From Phormidium tenue FACHB-1052 (GTDB taxonomy: Bacteria > Cyanobacteriota > Cyanobacteriia > Phormidesmidales > Phormidesmidaceae), in contig NZ_JACJQN010000003.1 in NCBI RefSeq assembly GCF_014696675.1, positions 1 to 64,000 on the forward strand: a stretch of 64,000 bases of DNA, given 5' to 3'. The position numbers and the translations under genes were made by a program. A model generated the notes under the pieces. It saw nothing but the letters and a program-made list of their open reading frames with translations, was not told where the DNA came from and made no database searches. Positions 36,230-45,734 of the stretch are shown here, piece by piece; the stretch's first letter is position 1, and every line of letters begins with the position of its first letter.

Positions 36230-39200
36230 TCAATCCATTAGGCTAGCGATCGCCGCCACCAATGCAGCGGGCTCCACCGGCTTGCTAAAGTGGCGCTGAA
36301 ATCCGACTGCTAGGGCTTTTTGCTGATTGATTTCTCCGGCATAGGCCGTCAGGGCGATCGCCTTGGGCCAAGGGTAAGCCGCAGCCTGCTCACCTGACTC
36401 GGCCTGAGCGGTGATGTGCTGTAGCAGCATGTAGCCATCCATATCGGGCATGCCAATGTCGCTGATCAGCACGTCAAACGCCGATTGACTGAGGGCTTGC
36501 AGCGCTTCTACCGCAGAGGCGGTGGCTGTAACGACGGCTCCGGCCTGCTCCAAAATAAAGGTCAATATCTCGCGCGAATCGGCGTCATCGTCCACCGCTA
36601 AAACTCGAATTCCCGTGAGGGGTGCAGCGCTGGACTCCAGGGGCTCAGGTCGAGGGTGATGCGCCGGTCGGCTGCCGGTCGTCAGCAGCGGCAATTTCAC
36701 CCTAAAGGTAGCTCCCTGCGCGTCGCCGGGGCTTTCGGCCTGCACAGTGCCGCCGTGCAGTTCGACCAGCTGACGCACGATCGCTAGCCCCAGCCCCAGC
36801 CCACCAAACTGGCGAGTCGTTTTGCTATCGGCCTGACGAAAGCGCTCGAAAATATAGGGCCGCACCTCGTCAGTCAGGCCCTTGCCAGTATCGGTGACCG
36901 TAATTTGAGCATAGTTCTGAAGTGGGGTCGGGGTTTCTGAGGGGCCAGATTCAGCACTCGCAGCCGATGCACGCTGTAGGGTGACGGCCACCCGTCCCCC
37001 GCTAGGGGTAAACTTCACCGCGTTAGAGAGCAAATTCCCAACCACTTGCTGTAGGCGACCGGCATCTCCAAAGACATGCGCCCCTTGACTATAGTCAACC
37101 TGAATGGCGATCGCTTTAGCTTCAGCCGCTAGCCGCACCGTTTCCAGGGCAGCCTCAATGACAAATTGCAGATTAACCGGTGCGGCCTCCAGGCTGAGTT
37201 TACCCTGCAAAATTTTTGAGATGTCGAGCAGGTCGTCAATCAGCTGGGTTTGCAGCTTGGCGTTGCGCTCAATGGTCTGGAGGGCACGGGTTTGGGTGGC
37301 CAGGTCGTGCCGCTGCTGCTGGAGAATTTTTGACCAGCCCAAGATGGGGTTAAGCGGCGACCTCAGCTCGTGGGAGAGCACCGCCAGAAACTCGTCTTTG
37401 ATCTGGTTGGCCGCCTCCGCCTCGGCCCGAGCGGCTTGCTCGGCGGCCAGGCTGCGGGTTAGCTCAACCTGGGCCTGACGCTGGGCCGTGATGTCGCGTA
37501 CGGTGACAATCGCCAAAATGATGCGGCCTTGCTTATCCTGCACTGGGGTGCCGTTGTGGCTGCCAATCCAGGTCTTGCCGGTATCGCGACGATGCACCCG
37601 AATTTCATAATCGCCAAAGGTTTCACCCTGCAACGCCCTGGCCATCGGCCAATCCTCTGGGGGAATGGGGCAGCCCTGCAAATCTCGGGTCTCAAATAGG
37701 TCTGCAAACTCGGGCAGGGTCTGCTGCACCTGCTCGACGCTGTCGTAGCCATACAGGGTCAGCGCCGTGGGGTTAAACGTCACAATGCGGCCCTCGGGGT
37801 CGGCGATGGCCAGGCCCTCGGTCATGCTGTTGATGACGGCTTCAAGCTGGCCCAGACTGGCCTCTAGCTGATGCAGGAGTTGTTCTCGTTCAAGTTCGGC
37901 CTGTTTGCGATCGCTAATGTCTAAAAAAGCCGCCACCGACCCCCGCACCTGACCCTGGGGATTGAGCAGGGGTTTGGCATAGCCGAATAGACTAAACCGG
38001 CTGCCGTCGCCTCGCACAATGTCGACTTCAGTGCCTTTGACTTCTGTGTTGTGAATTGCCGCGTAGCGCAGAGGAAATTCGTTGGGGGCGAGTTCGCGGT
38101 CTTCTCTAAAGAGTTTGTAGGGTGGCGGTGGGGTCTCAACGGGGGTGTAAGACACATTTTCCTTGGGGTCAAGCCCTAAAATTTGGGCAAAGGCCGGGTT
38201 AGCTCTAACCTGCCTAAACTCGGCGTCTTGAGCCATTAAAACCCCAATCGGAATCACCTCAAAGAGGGTTTGCAGGTCTTGGTTGAGCGCCGCGATCGCC
38301 TGTTCTCGCGCCTCAAGGGCTGTGGCCATCTCATCAAACGCCCGCGCCAGCTGCCCCAGCTCCCCAAACTGGTAAGACAGCTCGGTGCGAGTCCCCAGGT
38401 TGCCCTGCTGAAGCTGGTGAGCGGTCTGCACCAGAGACTTGATCTTGCGCGTCAGAAAAACATCGCCTCCAACCCAGGCGGCGGCCAGGGCTAGCGCCGT
38501 TACCCCGGCTAGAGCAAACAGGTTTTGCGCCAGCAGCCGGTTGCTTTCGGCCACAACAAGGCTTTTGGGCACCCCAATGCGAATATGTACCGCCTGATCG
38601 GCGGCGCTATCGCCTAGGGTTGTAAACCCGTAGAGCCGCTCGACGCCATCGAGACCTCGGGCCACTGCCGTACCCTCTCGTTGCTCCAGCATGATTTGGG
38701 TCACGGGCGAATCTGGCAGCGATACACCCACCCAGCTTGAGGAAGTTGGGTAGCGCCCCAGCACAGTTCCGTTGCGATCGGTGATAGTCATGATTGCACC
38801 CGGCGGCAGGTTCACGGTGGCGGCCAGCTGATCGAGCCAGGTCAAATCGAGCGCGGCCATTACCACCGCCTTCACCTGCCCAGTAGCATCTAGAATGGGA
38901 TAGCCAAAACTAAGGTCGGCCTGTTTTGTAATCCGCCCAATCTGATAGTTGCCAATGGCAAAGTCGCGGGTGTCGCGGGCGAGCTGAAAGTACGGGCGAT
39001 CGCCAATATATACCGGCTGAGTTGGCGTGGATGTACTACAGATGGTGTAGCCTGCCTGGTTGGCAACGGCCAAGGCCACATAGGTTCTGTACTGTTCGAG
39101 CAAATTGGCCAAGAGCTGATTACAGGCCTCTGCATCGCCCTCGCGCAGGTCAGGTATTTGGGAAAGCGCGATCAGCATTTGCCGAGCCCCTTCACTGGTC

Positions 39201-39394
39201 TGCCGCTGGTGGGCCGCCGCAAATTTAGTTAGCCGCAACAAATTTTCCTGCGCCTCTACGGCGGCAGTGCGACGCTGCACCGCTGCCGTATAGAGAATCA
39301 GCCCCAATGCTGGAATTACGGCCAGAAGCACCAGCAACACTAGGCGAGCACGGAGACTAGAGATTTGGGAGCGGAACCTGGCCTGTAGTTTAAT
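36230..39394 (-). CDS. Cache-HAMP-PAS-PAS hybrid histidine kinase with receiver
   Basis: Membrane sensor kinase. From the GTG at 39340 it has 1036 residues; an upstream extension to ATT at 39394 adds 18 basic residues. Domains: first helix (about 1-20), periplasmic Cache sensor (about 25-260), second helix (about 270-290), HAMP (about 290-345), two PAS domains (about 355-470 and 490-620), HisKA with acceptor His near 655 in LSHELRSPLNP, HATPase (N box NLLSNAVKF; GLGLGLAIV), and a C-terminal receiver (about 910-1036) with phospho-Asp in LISDIGMPDMDG. It has no adjacent response regulator gene, so phosphorelay beyond its own receiver is unknown. Confidence 0.9.
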   Translation of the reverse strand: MKLQARFRSQISSLRARLVLLVLLAVIPALGLILYTAAVQRRTAAVEAQENLLRLTKFAAAHQRQTSEGARQMLIALSQIPDLREGDAEACNQLLANLLEQYRTYVALAVANQAGYTICSTSTPTQPVYIGDRPYFQLARDTRDFAIGNYQIGRITKQADLSFGYPILDATGQVKAVVMAALDLTWLDQLAATVNLPPGAIMTITDRNGTVLGRYPTSSSWVGVSLPDSPVTQIMLEQREGTAVARGLDGVERLYGFTTLGDSAADQAVHIRIGVPKSLVVAESNRLLAQNLFALAGVTALALAAAWVGGDVFLTRKIKSLVQTAHQLQQGNLGTRTELSYQFGELGQLARAFDEMATALEAREQAIAALNQDLQTLFEVIPIGVLMAQDAEFRQVRANPAFAQILGLDPKENVSYTPVETPPPPYKLFREDRELAPNEFPLRYAAIHNTEVKGTEVDIVRGDGSRFSLFGYAKPLLNPQGQVRGSVAAFLDISDRKQAELEREQLLHQLEASLGQLEAVINSMTEGLAIADPEGRIVTFNPTALTLYGYDSVEQVQQTLPEFADLFETRDLQGCPIPPEDWPMARALQGETFGDYEIRVHRRDTGKTWIGSHNGTPVQDKQGRIILAIVTVRDITAQRQAQVELTRSLAAEQAARAEAEAANQIKDEFLAVLSHELRSPLNPILGWSKILQQQRHDLATQTRALQTIERNAKLQTQLIDDLLDISKILQGKLSLEAAPVNLQFVIEAALETVRLAAEAKAIAIQVDYSQGAHVFGDAGRLQQVVGNLLSNAVKFTPSGGRVAVTLQRASAASAESGPSETPTPLQNYAQITVTDTGKGLTDEVRPYIFERFRQADSKTTRQFGGLGLGLAIVRQLVELHGGTVQAESPGDAQGATFRVKLPLLTTGSRPAHHPRPEPLESSAAPLTGIRVLAVDDDADSREILTFILEQAGAVVTATASAVEALQALSQSAFDVLISDIGMPDMDGYMLLQHITAQAESGEQAAAYPWPKAIALTAYAGEINQQKALAVGFQRHFSKPVEPAALVAAIASLMD

Positions 39395-39409
39395 AGCGCT
39401 TACTCTCCC
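39392..39409 (-). promoter_or_regulatory. Possible ATT start with strong ribosome binding site
   Basis: On the minus strand GGGAGAG (39409-39403) lies 8 bases before an in-frame ATT (39394-39392). The residues between it and the GTG at 39340 (KLQARFRSQISSLRARL) look like a true cytosolic N-terminus ahead of a signal-anchor helix, and no ATG, GTG or TTG occurs in that frame further upstream before a stop. Confidence 0.45.
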
Positions 39410-39644
39410 ACTGAGCGAATTAAGGGTGCTTGAATTTAGGGTAACAACTGCACTCCCGTGCGGCTCAGCCTAAACTAAATACCTGCTCGATTTCGCCAGA
39501 ATATGCAGAGAATAACCGGTGGGCCGGTGGGCCAGAACGGGAAAACTTCTCCATACTCTATGGCTAGCCCGCCAGCGATCGCCCGATCCTAAGCCCTTCG
39601 CTGGCGTCAAACTGCCCTGTACTGCACTGCTACCGGAAAATCTG

Positions 39645-40430
39645 ATGCGACTAACCGCCGGATGTGAGCTTTTGTTCGAGACCACTGAGCCTTCGCCACT
39701 CATCCTCATGCTGCGCCCGCGCGGTGGGGCCGCCCAGCACATGATTCAAGACAACCTAGAGCTCGAACCCAATGTGCCCGTGATCAACTACGTCGATAGC
39801 TACGGCAACCTGGGTCAACGGCTGCTCGCCCCGGTCGGGCGGCTGCGGGTGCGCAGCACCTCTACCGTCGAGGTCGCCGACGCCATTGATGTGCAGTTTG
39901 GTGCCGAGTTTGTGCCCGTGCAAAACCTGCCCGACTATGCGCTTCAGTTTTTGTTGCCCAGCCGCTACTGCCAGTCTGACCTGATGGCCGATTTAGCCCA
40001 CGACATCGTGGCCGACAGCGCCCCCGGCTACAACCAGGTCGAGGCGATTCGCCACTGGATTCACACCCACATTGAGTACCGCTATGACACCAGCGATGCC
40101 TCGACCTCGGCGATCGAAACCGAAAAGCATCGCGTGGGGGTGTGCCGCGATTTTGTGCATTTGGGCCTGGCTCTGTGCCGCAGTTTGACGATTCCGGCCC
40201 GCATGGTGGTGGGCTATCTGCACCAGCTCGAGCCGATGGATCTGCACGCCTGGTTTGAGGCCTACGTAGGCGATCGCTGGTATACCTTTGACGCCACCCA
40301 AACCACCCCCAAGGGCAACCGCATTGTCATTGCCTACGGTCGCGATGCTGCTGACGTAGCGCTGGCCACCCAGTATGGGCCGCTAAATTTGACCGAAATG
40401 GCGGTTTGGGTCAACCCGTCAGACCTGTAG
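39645..40430 (+). CDS. Transglutaminase-like cysteine protease-fold protein
   Basis: A 261-residue protein with an N-terminal beta domain (about 1-120) and a transglutaminase core. The catalytic triad is visible: Cys in HRVGVCRDF (about residue 169), His in LHAWFEAYV (about 204) and Asp in TFDATQ (about 219). Proteins of this type act as proteases, peptide cross-linkers or amidases in bacteria; the substrate is unknown. The ATG at 39645 matches family starts; the open frame extends 42 codons upstream without support. No signal peptide is seen, so it is probably cytosolic. Confidence 0.82.
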   Translation: MRLTAGCELLFETTEPSPLILMLRPRGGAAQHMIQDNLELEPNVPVINYVDSYGNLGQRLLAPVGRLRVRSTSTVEVADAIDVQFGAEFVPVQNLPDYALQFLLPSRYCQSDLMADLAHDIVADSAPGYNQVEAIRHWIHTHIEYRYDTSDASTSAIETEKHRVGVCRDFVHLGLALCRSLTIPARMVVGYLHQLEPMDLHAWFEAYVGDRWYTFDATQTTPKGNRIVIAYGRDAADVALATQYGPLNLTEMAVWVNPSDL

Positions 40431-40664
40431 ATTGACGGTCAATCGGTCAAGGCTGACCAATCCCCACTACAATGGAAGTAATCTTAGCGACAGCGCTACC
40501 CGTTGCGAGGCTCGCCAATCGGCATGCCTATAAAGCTTTAACGATTAAGAACTCCAGAACGGTGCCGATGGTTGGCCCACCATCTAGAACCGATGAGTAG
40601 TGCTATTGGGCCAATCTGCTGATAACAACAGATATTTTTTGCAGATCCTTAAAGGGGTACAACC

Positions 40665-40763
40665 ATGGGTAAGGAAAAGAAAGGCAATAAAGAAGTCAAG
40701 AAGCCCAAGGCCGATGCTGACGGCACTAAAAAGCCTAAAAAAGAGCCTAAAAAATACGATTAA
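40665..40763 (+). CDS. Lysine-rich 32-residue micropeptide
   Basis: A short ORF encoding 32 residues beginning MGKEKKGNKEVKK and ending KKPKKEPKKYD. Almost half the residues are Lys, with Glu, Asp and Pro making up much of the rest; it has no hydrophobic core and would be disordered. AAAGGGG (40651-40657) sits 7 bases before the ATG, which supports translation. I do not recognise a characterised family. It could bind nucleic acid or acidic partners. The stop is followed by a small AGCCTG/CAGGCT hairpin, then about 190 bp to a strong terminator. Confidence 0.6.
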   Translation: MGKEKKGNKEVKKPKADADGTKKPKKEPKKYD

Positions 40764-40950
40764 GCCTGGTCAGGCTAAAGGGTTCTTATTTTGGTGGATG
40801 CTTCGTTGCGAGAAAAGTTGCGATCGCCAGAGCTGACAATCCTTCAGGCAAAATAGTGAATGGGGCAATCGGCGATCGCTGACTTTCTGACGGCCCTGTC
40901 GCTCACTATTCAGGCCGATAGTACGCGGCTGACAACCCTTGCACACACCT

Positions 40951-40989
40951 TCTCATTGCTCAAACCTCTGGGGCGATGAGATTTTTTTT
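40951..40989 (+). terminator. Rho-independent terminator upstream of ftsH
   Basis: TCTCATTGC (40951-40959) pairs with GCGATGAGA (40973-40981) with one G-T wobble, followed by T8. It lies 190 bp after the micropeptide stop and 100 bp before ftsH, so it ends the micropeptide transcript, a small RNA from 40764-40989, or attenuates ftsH. Confidence 0.85.
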
Positions 40990-40992
40990 GAC

Positions 40993-41036
40993 GATTAAAG
41001 ATTGGTGTCGTACGTCATCAACTCAATCCTTTAATC
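40993..41036 (+). promoter_or_regulatory. Inverted repeat in the ftsH upstream region
   Basis: GATTAAAGATTG (40993-41004) and CAATCCTTTAATC (41024-41036) pair with a single bulged base. It lies between the T8 terminator and the ftsH start, and may be a leader hairpin or operator. Confidence 0.45.
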
Positions 41037-41092
41037 AACCATCCCATCACGATTTCAAAAACGTTCTCCATTGATACGGATAAATCATACCA

Positions 41093-42985
41093 ATGCCGAT
41101 TAAAGATAAGCCGACTCAACCTAAATTTCGGCTCTTCAACAATATTTTTCTGATTGTGGGCGTCGTGTTTTTGGCGGCCAGCTTTATCTTGCCCGCCCTG
41201 CTGGGGCCGCAGATTCCGGGGGTGCCCTACAGCCTGTTTATTCACCAGGTGCAGGAGGGTGAGGTAGCGCGGGTGCAGGTGGGCCAAAACCAGATTCAGT
41301 ACCAGCTCAAGCCCGGGGGTGAGGAGGAGACCGGGCAAGTCTTCACCACCACCCCAATTTTTGATCTGAGCCTGCCGACCACTCTGCAAGACAACGGCGT
41401 CGAGTTTGCCGCCACGCCGCCCTCCAAAAATCGCTGGGTGGGCAGCCTGTTGAGCTGGGTAATTCCGCCGCTGATTTTTGTCGGTATTTGGCAGTTCTTT
41501 ATCCGTCGGGGCAGCGGTGGCGGTGGCCCCCAGGGCATGCTGTCGATCGGCAAGAGCAAGGCCAAGGTCTACGTCGAAGGCGAAGCCGCCAAAATCACCT
41601 TTGCCGATGTGGCCGGGGTAGACGAGGCCAAAACCGAGCTGGTAGAGATCGTCGACTTTCTCAAAACGCCGGGACGCTATACCCAGATTGGGGCGCGCAT
41701 TCCCAAGGGGGTGCTGCTGGTGGGGCCACCAGGCACGGGCAAGACGCTGCTAGCCAAGGCCGTTGCTGGCGAGGCGGGGGTGCCCTTCTTTAGCATCTCG
41801 GGCTCTGAGTTTGTGGAAATGTTTGTGGGGGTGGGCTCATCGCGGGTGCGCGACCTGTTTGAGCAGGCGAAGCAACAGGCCCCCTGCATTGTGTTTATCG
41901 ATGAATTGGATGCGATCGGCAAGTCGCGCAGCAGCAACGGCATGTACGGCGGCAACGATGAGCGCGAACAGACCCTGAATCAATTGCTCTCTGAGATGGA
42001 CGGCTTTGCCGCCGAGGATGCCACGGTGATTGTGCTGGCGGCCACCAACCGGCCTGAGATCCTTGACCCGGCGCTGTTGCGCCCCGGTCGGTTTGATCGG
42101 CAGGTGCTAGTCGATCGCCCCGCCCTATCGGGGCGCGAGGCCATTCTCAATATCCACGCCCAGACGGTGAAGCTGGGGGATGATGTGGATTTGAAGGCGA
42201 TCGCCACCCGCACCCCCGGCTTTGCTGGAGCCGACCTGGCCAACCTGGTCAACGAAGCGGCATTGCTGGCCGCCCGCAACTATCGTGACGCGGTCGCCCA
42301 GACCGACTTTGCCGAGGCGATCGAGCGCGTCGTCGCGGGGCTAGAGAAAAAAAGCCGGGTGCTCAACGACAAAGAGAAAAAGATCGTTGCTTACCACGAG
42401 GTCGGCCACGCCTTGGTGGGTTCCCTCATGCCGGGCAGCGGCAAGGTCGAAAAAATCTCCATTGTGTCGCGGGGGATGGCGGCCCTGGGCTACACCCTAC
42501 AGTTGCCCACTGAAGACCGCTTTTTGATGGATGAAGCGGAATTGCGGGGACAGATTGCCACGCTGCTGGGGGGGCGATCGGCGGAGGAAATTGTCTTTAA
42601 CAGCATTACCACTGGGGCCTCTAACGATTTACAGCGGGCCACCGATCTGGCGGAGCAAATGGTCACGGCCTTTGGCATGAGCCAGGTGCTGGGGCCATTG
42701 GCCTACCAGCAGGGGGCGCGCCCGATGTTTCTCGACGGGGGCATGGCCAGTGGCCGCCGCCCGATCAGCGAAGAAACCGCCCAGGCGATCGATCGCGAGG
42801 TCAAAGCCATTGTCGAAACCGCCCACCAGCAGGCCTTGGCGGTGATTCGTCACAACCGCGAGCTGATGGAGACAATCACCCTGCAACTGCTGGAAACTGA
42901 GGCGATCGAAGGCCAAACCCTGCACCATCTGCTCGACCAGGTGCAGGCCACTCCGGTCGAGGCCAACGGCTTCGTGCCCCACTGA
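41093..42985 (+). CDS. ftsH: ATP-dependent zinc metalloprotease FtsH
   Basis: Membrane-anchored AAA+ protease of 630 residues that degrades damaged membrane proteins such as photosystem II D1. Two membrane helices (about 17-37 and 122-140) enclose a periplasmic/lumenal loop. The AAA domain has Walker A GPPGTGKT (about 210), Walker [12 protein letters not shown] and an SRH with [17 protein letters not shown]. The zinc site is H435-E-V-G-H439. The pore motif is [11 protein letters not shown]. Cyanobacteria have four FtsH paralogs and I cannot say which this is. A PII-like gene follows by 91 bp on the same strand. Confidence 0.96.
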   Translation: MPIKDKPTQPKFRLFNNIFLIVGVVFLAASFILPALLGPQIPGVPYSLFIHQVQEGEVARVQVGQNQIQYQLKPGGEEETGQVFTTTPIFDLSLPTTLQDNGVEFAATPPSKNRWVGSLLSWVIPPLIFVGIWQFFIRRGSGGGGPQGMLSIGKSKAKVYVEGEAAKITFADVAGVDEAKTELVEIVDFLKTPGRYTQIGARIPKGVLLVGPPGTGKTLLAKAVAGEAGVPFFSISGSEFVEMFVGVGSSRVRDLFEQAKQQAPCIVFIDELDAIGKSRSSNGMYGGNDEREQTLNQLLSEMDGFAAEDATVIVLAATNRPEILDPALLRPGRFDRQVLVDRPALSGREAILNIHAQTVKLGDDVDLKAIATRTPGFAGADLANLVNEAALLAARNYRDAVAQTDFAEAIERVVAGLEKKSRVLNDKEKKIVAYHEVGHALVGSLMPGSGKVEKISIVSRGMAALGYTLQLPTEDRFLMDEAELRGQIATLLGGRSAEEIVFNSITTGASNDLQRATDLAEQMVTAFGMSQVLGPLAYQQGARPMFLDGGMASGRRPISEETAQAIDREVKAIVETAHQQALAVIRHNRELMETITLQLLETEAIEGQTLHHLLDQVQATPVEANGFVPH

Positions 42986-43076
42986 TTCGTCGATTGGAGG
43001 CCACGGTTGCTCTCTCCAACCGACCAGCATGCTCAAGTCTTTTTTTAGCTTTTTGATCAATTCCTTGGAGGTCTCT

Positions 43077-43376
43077 ATGTCATCTTCTCTAGCCAAAGGC
43101 ACCCTCGTCACCATGATTGGCGAGGCGGTTCTGCAAGAGCGCCTGATTCACCTGCTCAGTCAACTTGAGGTGTCGGGTTACACGATTGTGCCGGCCAAAG
43201 GGGCGGGCAGCCACGGCAGACGCATGGGCGATATTGCGGGCTACAACACCAATATCGAAATCAAAACCATCGTCAGCTCGGCTCTTTCTGACCAGCTGCT
43301 AGACGAGCTAAAGCCCTATCAAGAGACCCACGCCCTGATTGTCTTTCGCCAGACCGTCGAGGGTTTGTTTGATTGA
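43077..43376 (+). CDS. PII-like ferredoxin-fold protein
   Basis: A 99-residue protein with the beta-alpha-beta-beta-alpha-beta pattern of PII/CutA-like trimers. The start ATG at 43077 has TTGGAGG at 43065-43071; an upstream ATG at 43029 has none. The segment KGAGSHGRRMGDIAGYNTN (about 42-60) occupies the position of the PII T-loop, but is shorter and has no uridylylation Tyr51 context. Such proteins bind nucleotides and regulate membrane transport or enzymes. It is close behind ftsH and could be co-transcribed; a regulatory link to FtsH is only inferred. It is not SbtB, which has a different sequence and C-terminal Cys pair. Confidence 0.72.
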   Translation: MSSSLAKGTLVTMIGEAVLQERLIHLLSQLEVSGYTIVPAKGAGSHGRRMGDIAGYNTNIEIKTIVSSALSDQLLDELKPYQETHALIVFRQTVEGLFD

Positions 43377-43490
43377 AAACCAGTTTTGTAGCGCTTAGCA
43401 GAGCGATCGCTGGCTTAGCTATAAATAGACAGGTCGCTAAAATCAAGGGCCTAGATACGATGGCTTGAGGATTCACCCCAGGAGAGCATA

Positions 43491-44162
43491 ATGATTACCG
43501 TCCACCACTTAAATAACTCGCGATCGCAGCGGGTGCTCTGGCTGCTCGAAGAACTGGGCCTGCCCTACGATGTGAAGCGCTACGAGCGTGACCCAAAGAC
43601 CATGCTGGCCCCAGACTCGCTGCGGCAGGTGCATCCGCTGGGCAAATCGCCAGTGCTCACCGATGGCGACTTGACCCTGGCCGAGTCGGGGGCGATCGTC
43701 GAATATTTGGTCGATCGCTACGGGGATGGGCGGCTGATCCCCCCCCTGGGCAGCCCAGAGCGACTGCGCTACACCTACTGGCTGCACTACGCCGAGGGGT
43801 CAGCCATGCCGCCGCTGCTGCTCAAGCTGATCTTCGATCGCATTGAGCAAAGCCCGATGCCCTTCTTTGCCAAGCCGATTGCCCGAGGCATCGTTGGCCG
43901 GGTCAAAGACTCGTTCATTCTCCCCCAGATCACCCAGCACCTCGATTTTATGGAGGCAGAGCTGGGCAAAAGCCCCTGGTTTGCCGGGGCAGACTTCACC
44001 GCCGCCGATATTCAGATCAGCTTCCCGCTCGAAGCCGCCGCGACGCGGGCGGGGCTAAATGCCAGTCGGCCTAAACTCATGGCCTTCCTAGAGCGCATCC
44101 ATGCCCGCCCTGCCTACCAAAATGCGCTGAACCGGGGCGGTAAGTATGAGCTGTTGAGCTGA
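43491..44162 (+). CDS. Glutathione S-transferase family protein
   Basis: A 223-residue cytosolic GST. The thioredoxin-fold N-terminal domain (about 1-82) has NNSRSQRVLWLLEELGLPY and the cis-Pro/Glu-Ser pocket residues (SPVLTDGDLTLAESGAIVEYL). The helical C-terminal domain (about 90-215) follows, with the N-capping-box-like ADFTAADIQ. The catalytic residue is probably Ser13 in NSRSQR. RBS AGGAG precedes the ATG. Substrates unknown. Confidence 0.92.
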   Translation: MITVHHLNNSRSQRVLWLLEELGLPYDVKRYERDPKTMLAPDSLRQVHPLGKSPVLTDGDLTLAESGAIVEYLVDRYGDGRLIPPLGSPERLRYTYWLHYAEGSAMPPLLLKLIFDRIEQSPMPFFAKPIARGIVGRVKDSFILPQITQHLDFMEAELGKSPWFAGADFTAADIQISFPLEAAATRAGLNASRPKLMAFLERIHARPAYQNALNRGGKYELLS

Positions 44163-44330
44163 GATCGGCACGAGCATCCTGAGAATTGCCGACCCTATGG
44201 CGTCCTGGCTTGCAACGGCTCGCTCAAGGCTGATCGGGCATTTATGAAAGGGATTCGACTCCAGTTGAGTCGAGATTTGAGGAACTTATTGCTTCTTTGA
44301 ACTAGCGAACTAGCCCCTACAGCTAGCCGG

Positions 44331-45685
44331 TCATGTCTGGGGCTGGAGCTGCGGCGCGGCCCTCTCTGGATCGCGATCGCCCCCGTCAGCCAAAGGGCGA
44401 GCCCGCTGGGTCTTGATCATATTCAAATTAATCGTCAGCAAAAAGCTGGTCAGGCTGGCGATCACAATCACCGGCACCATCGCCGTATCCGACAGCACGC
44501 TGAGAATGACGGTGGTGCTGATCGGGGTTTTGGTGATTGCCACATTCACCGCCGCCATCATGCAGACCATGCCAATGGTGGGGTGCACCTGCGGAAAGCC
44601 GAGGGCGATCGCCAGCCCCACCGCCGCCCCGATGTAAAACAGCGGAAAGATAAACCCACCGCGAAACCCTGAGTGCAGCGTGCAGCTAATCGCCAGCATC
44701 TTCGCCAGGCCAATCAGCAGCAGCATGGTAATGCCAAAGGTCGAGCCGGTTTCAATAATGGTTTCGATTTCGCGCTCGCCAAAGAACAAAGTTTGGGGAA
44801 ACACCAGGGCAATTAGACCAATGGAAAGGCCCCCAGGGTAGCTAGCAAAATCGTGCGGTGCTCCAGAGGGCGCGTCAGCCAGCCCACCGCGCGAAACACC
44901 AGCACAAACAGCGCCGCTACCGCCGCCCCGATCGCCCCCAACACCGCCCCCTCCGCCAAATTGATCAGCGTCAGCGGTGGTATCGAGGTGAAATGATACA
45001 TGCCGCCGATGGAAAGCCCTGTGGTCAGGCGAAATACCACAAAGCTGAGAATCGCCGCCAGAGTCGCCGGAATCAGCGCCTCGTAATACTCTAGCCCCCG
45101 CCGATGGGGAATTTCTAGCGCGAACAGCGCCCCGCCCAGGGGTGCGCCAAAGAAAGCTCCCAGCGCCGCCGCCATGCCGCAAAAGGTGAAGATCCGCGTG
45201 GTGCGCAGCGTTAACCCCAGCTTTTGGGCCATCCAGCCGCCAACGCTGCCGTTGACCTGCACCAGCGGAGCCTCTGGCCCGGCACTGCCCCCCGCCACTA
45301 TCGAAAACAGCGAGGCCACCACCATTGCCGGACTCTGCTTGATGTCAATACGACCGGGGTCATGCACCTTCTCGACTACAAAGGAAACCTCACCGGGCAG
45401 GCCCATCAGATACAACGTCAGCCCCACCAGCAGACCGCCCACGCTGGCCACAATCCACACGTAGTTGGTGGCGGGGAAGCTCTCGGTAAAAAAGGGTTCA
45501 AGCTGATCGGGCAGGGTGTGCCACACCAGGTGCATAAACCCCTCTAGCACCAGGTAGTACGTGGTAGCCACCATGCCACCGACAATGCCGATGGCGGCGG
45601 CAGCCAGCATGGTTTGGGCGTAGTCGAGGTCGCGGGGGGCGGTTTCTTCAGCAGTCGCGCCCTCAAAATTCATAGATGTCGTCAT
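44331..45685 (-). pseudogene. ClC-type chloride channel/antiporter, frameshifted
   Basis: Anion channel or H+/anion antiporter of the ClC family, read in two overlapping frames. The N-terminal part (from ATG at 45685, about 285 residues) has GGSAGPEAPLVQ (ClC selectivity region with external-gate Glu) and GAFFGAPLGGALFALE. The C-terminal part (helices, GFRGGFIFPLFYIG, ITKTPISTTVIL) lies in another frame. The break is at a C5 run (44830-44834; G5 on the coding strand). One extra G restores ATLGGLSIGLIAL and makes the gene a whole multiple of three (451 residues). This is a real pseudogene, a sequencing error, or a frameshift site. It is 50 bp downstream of nrtP on the same strand. Confidence 0.85.
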
Positions 45686-45734
45686 GGCCTGACCTCACGA
45701 ATATGGGACGGGGTGCGATTTTCCTTCGTAGAAA

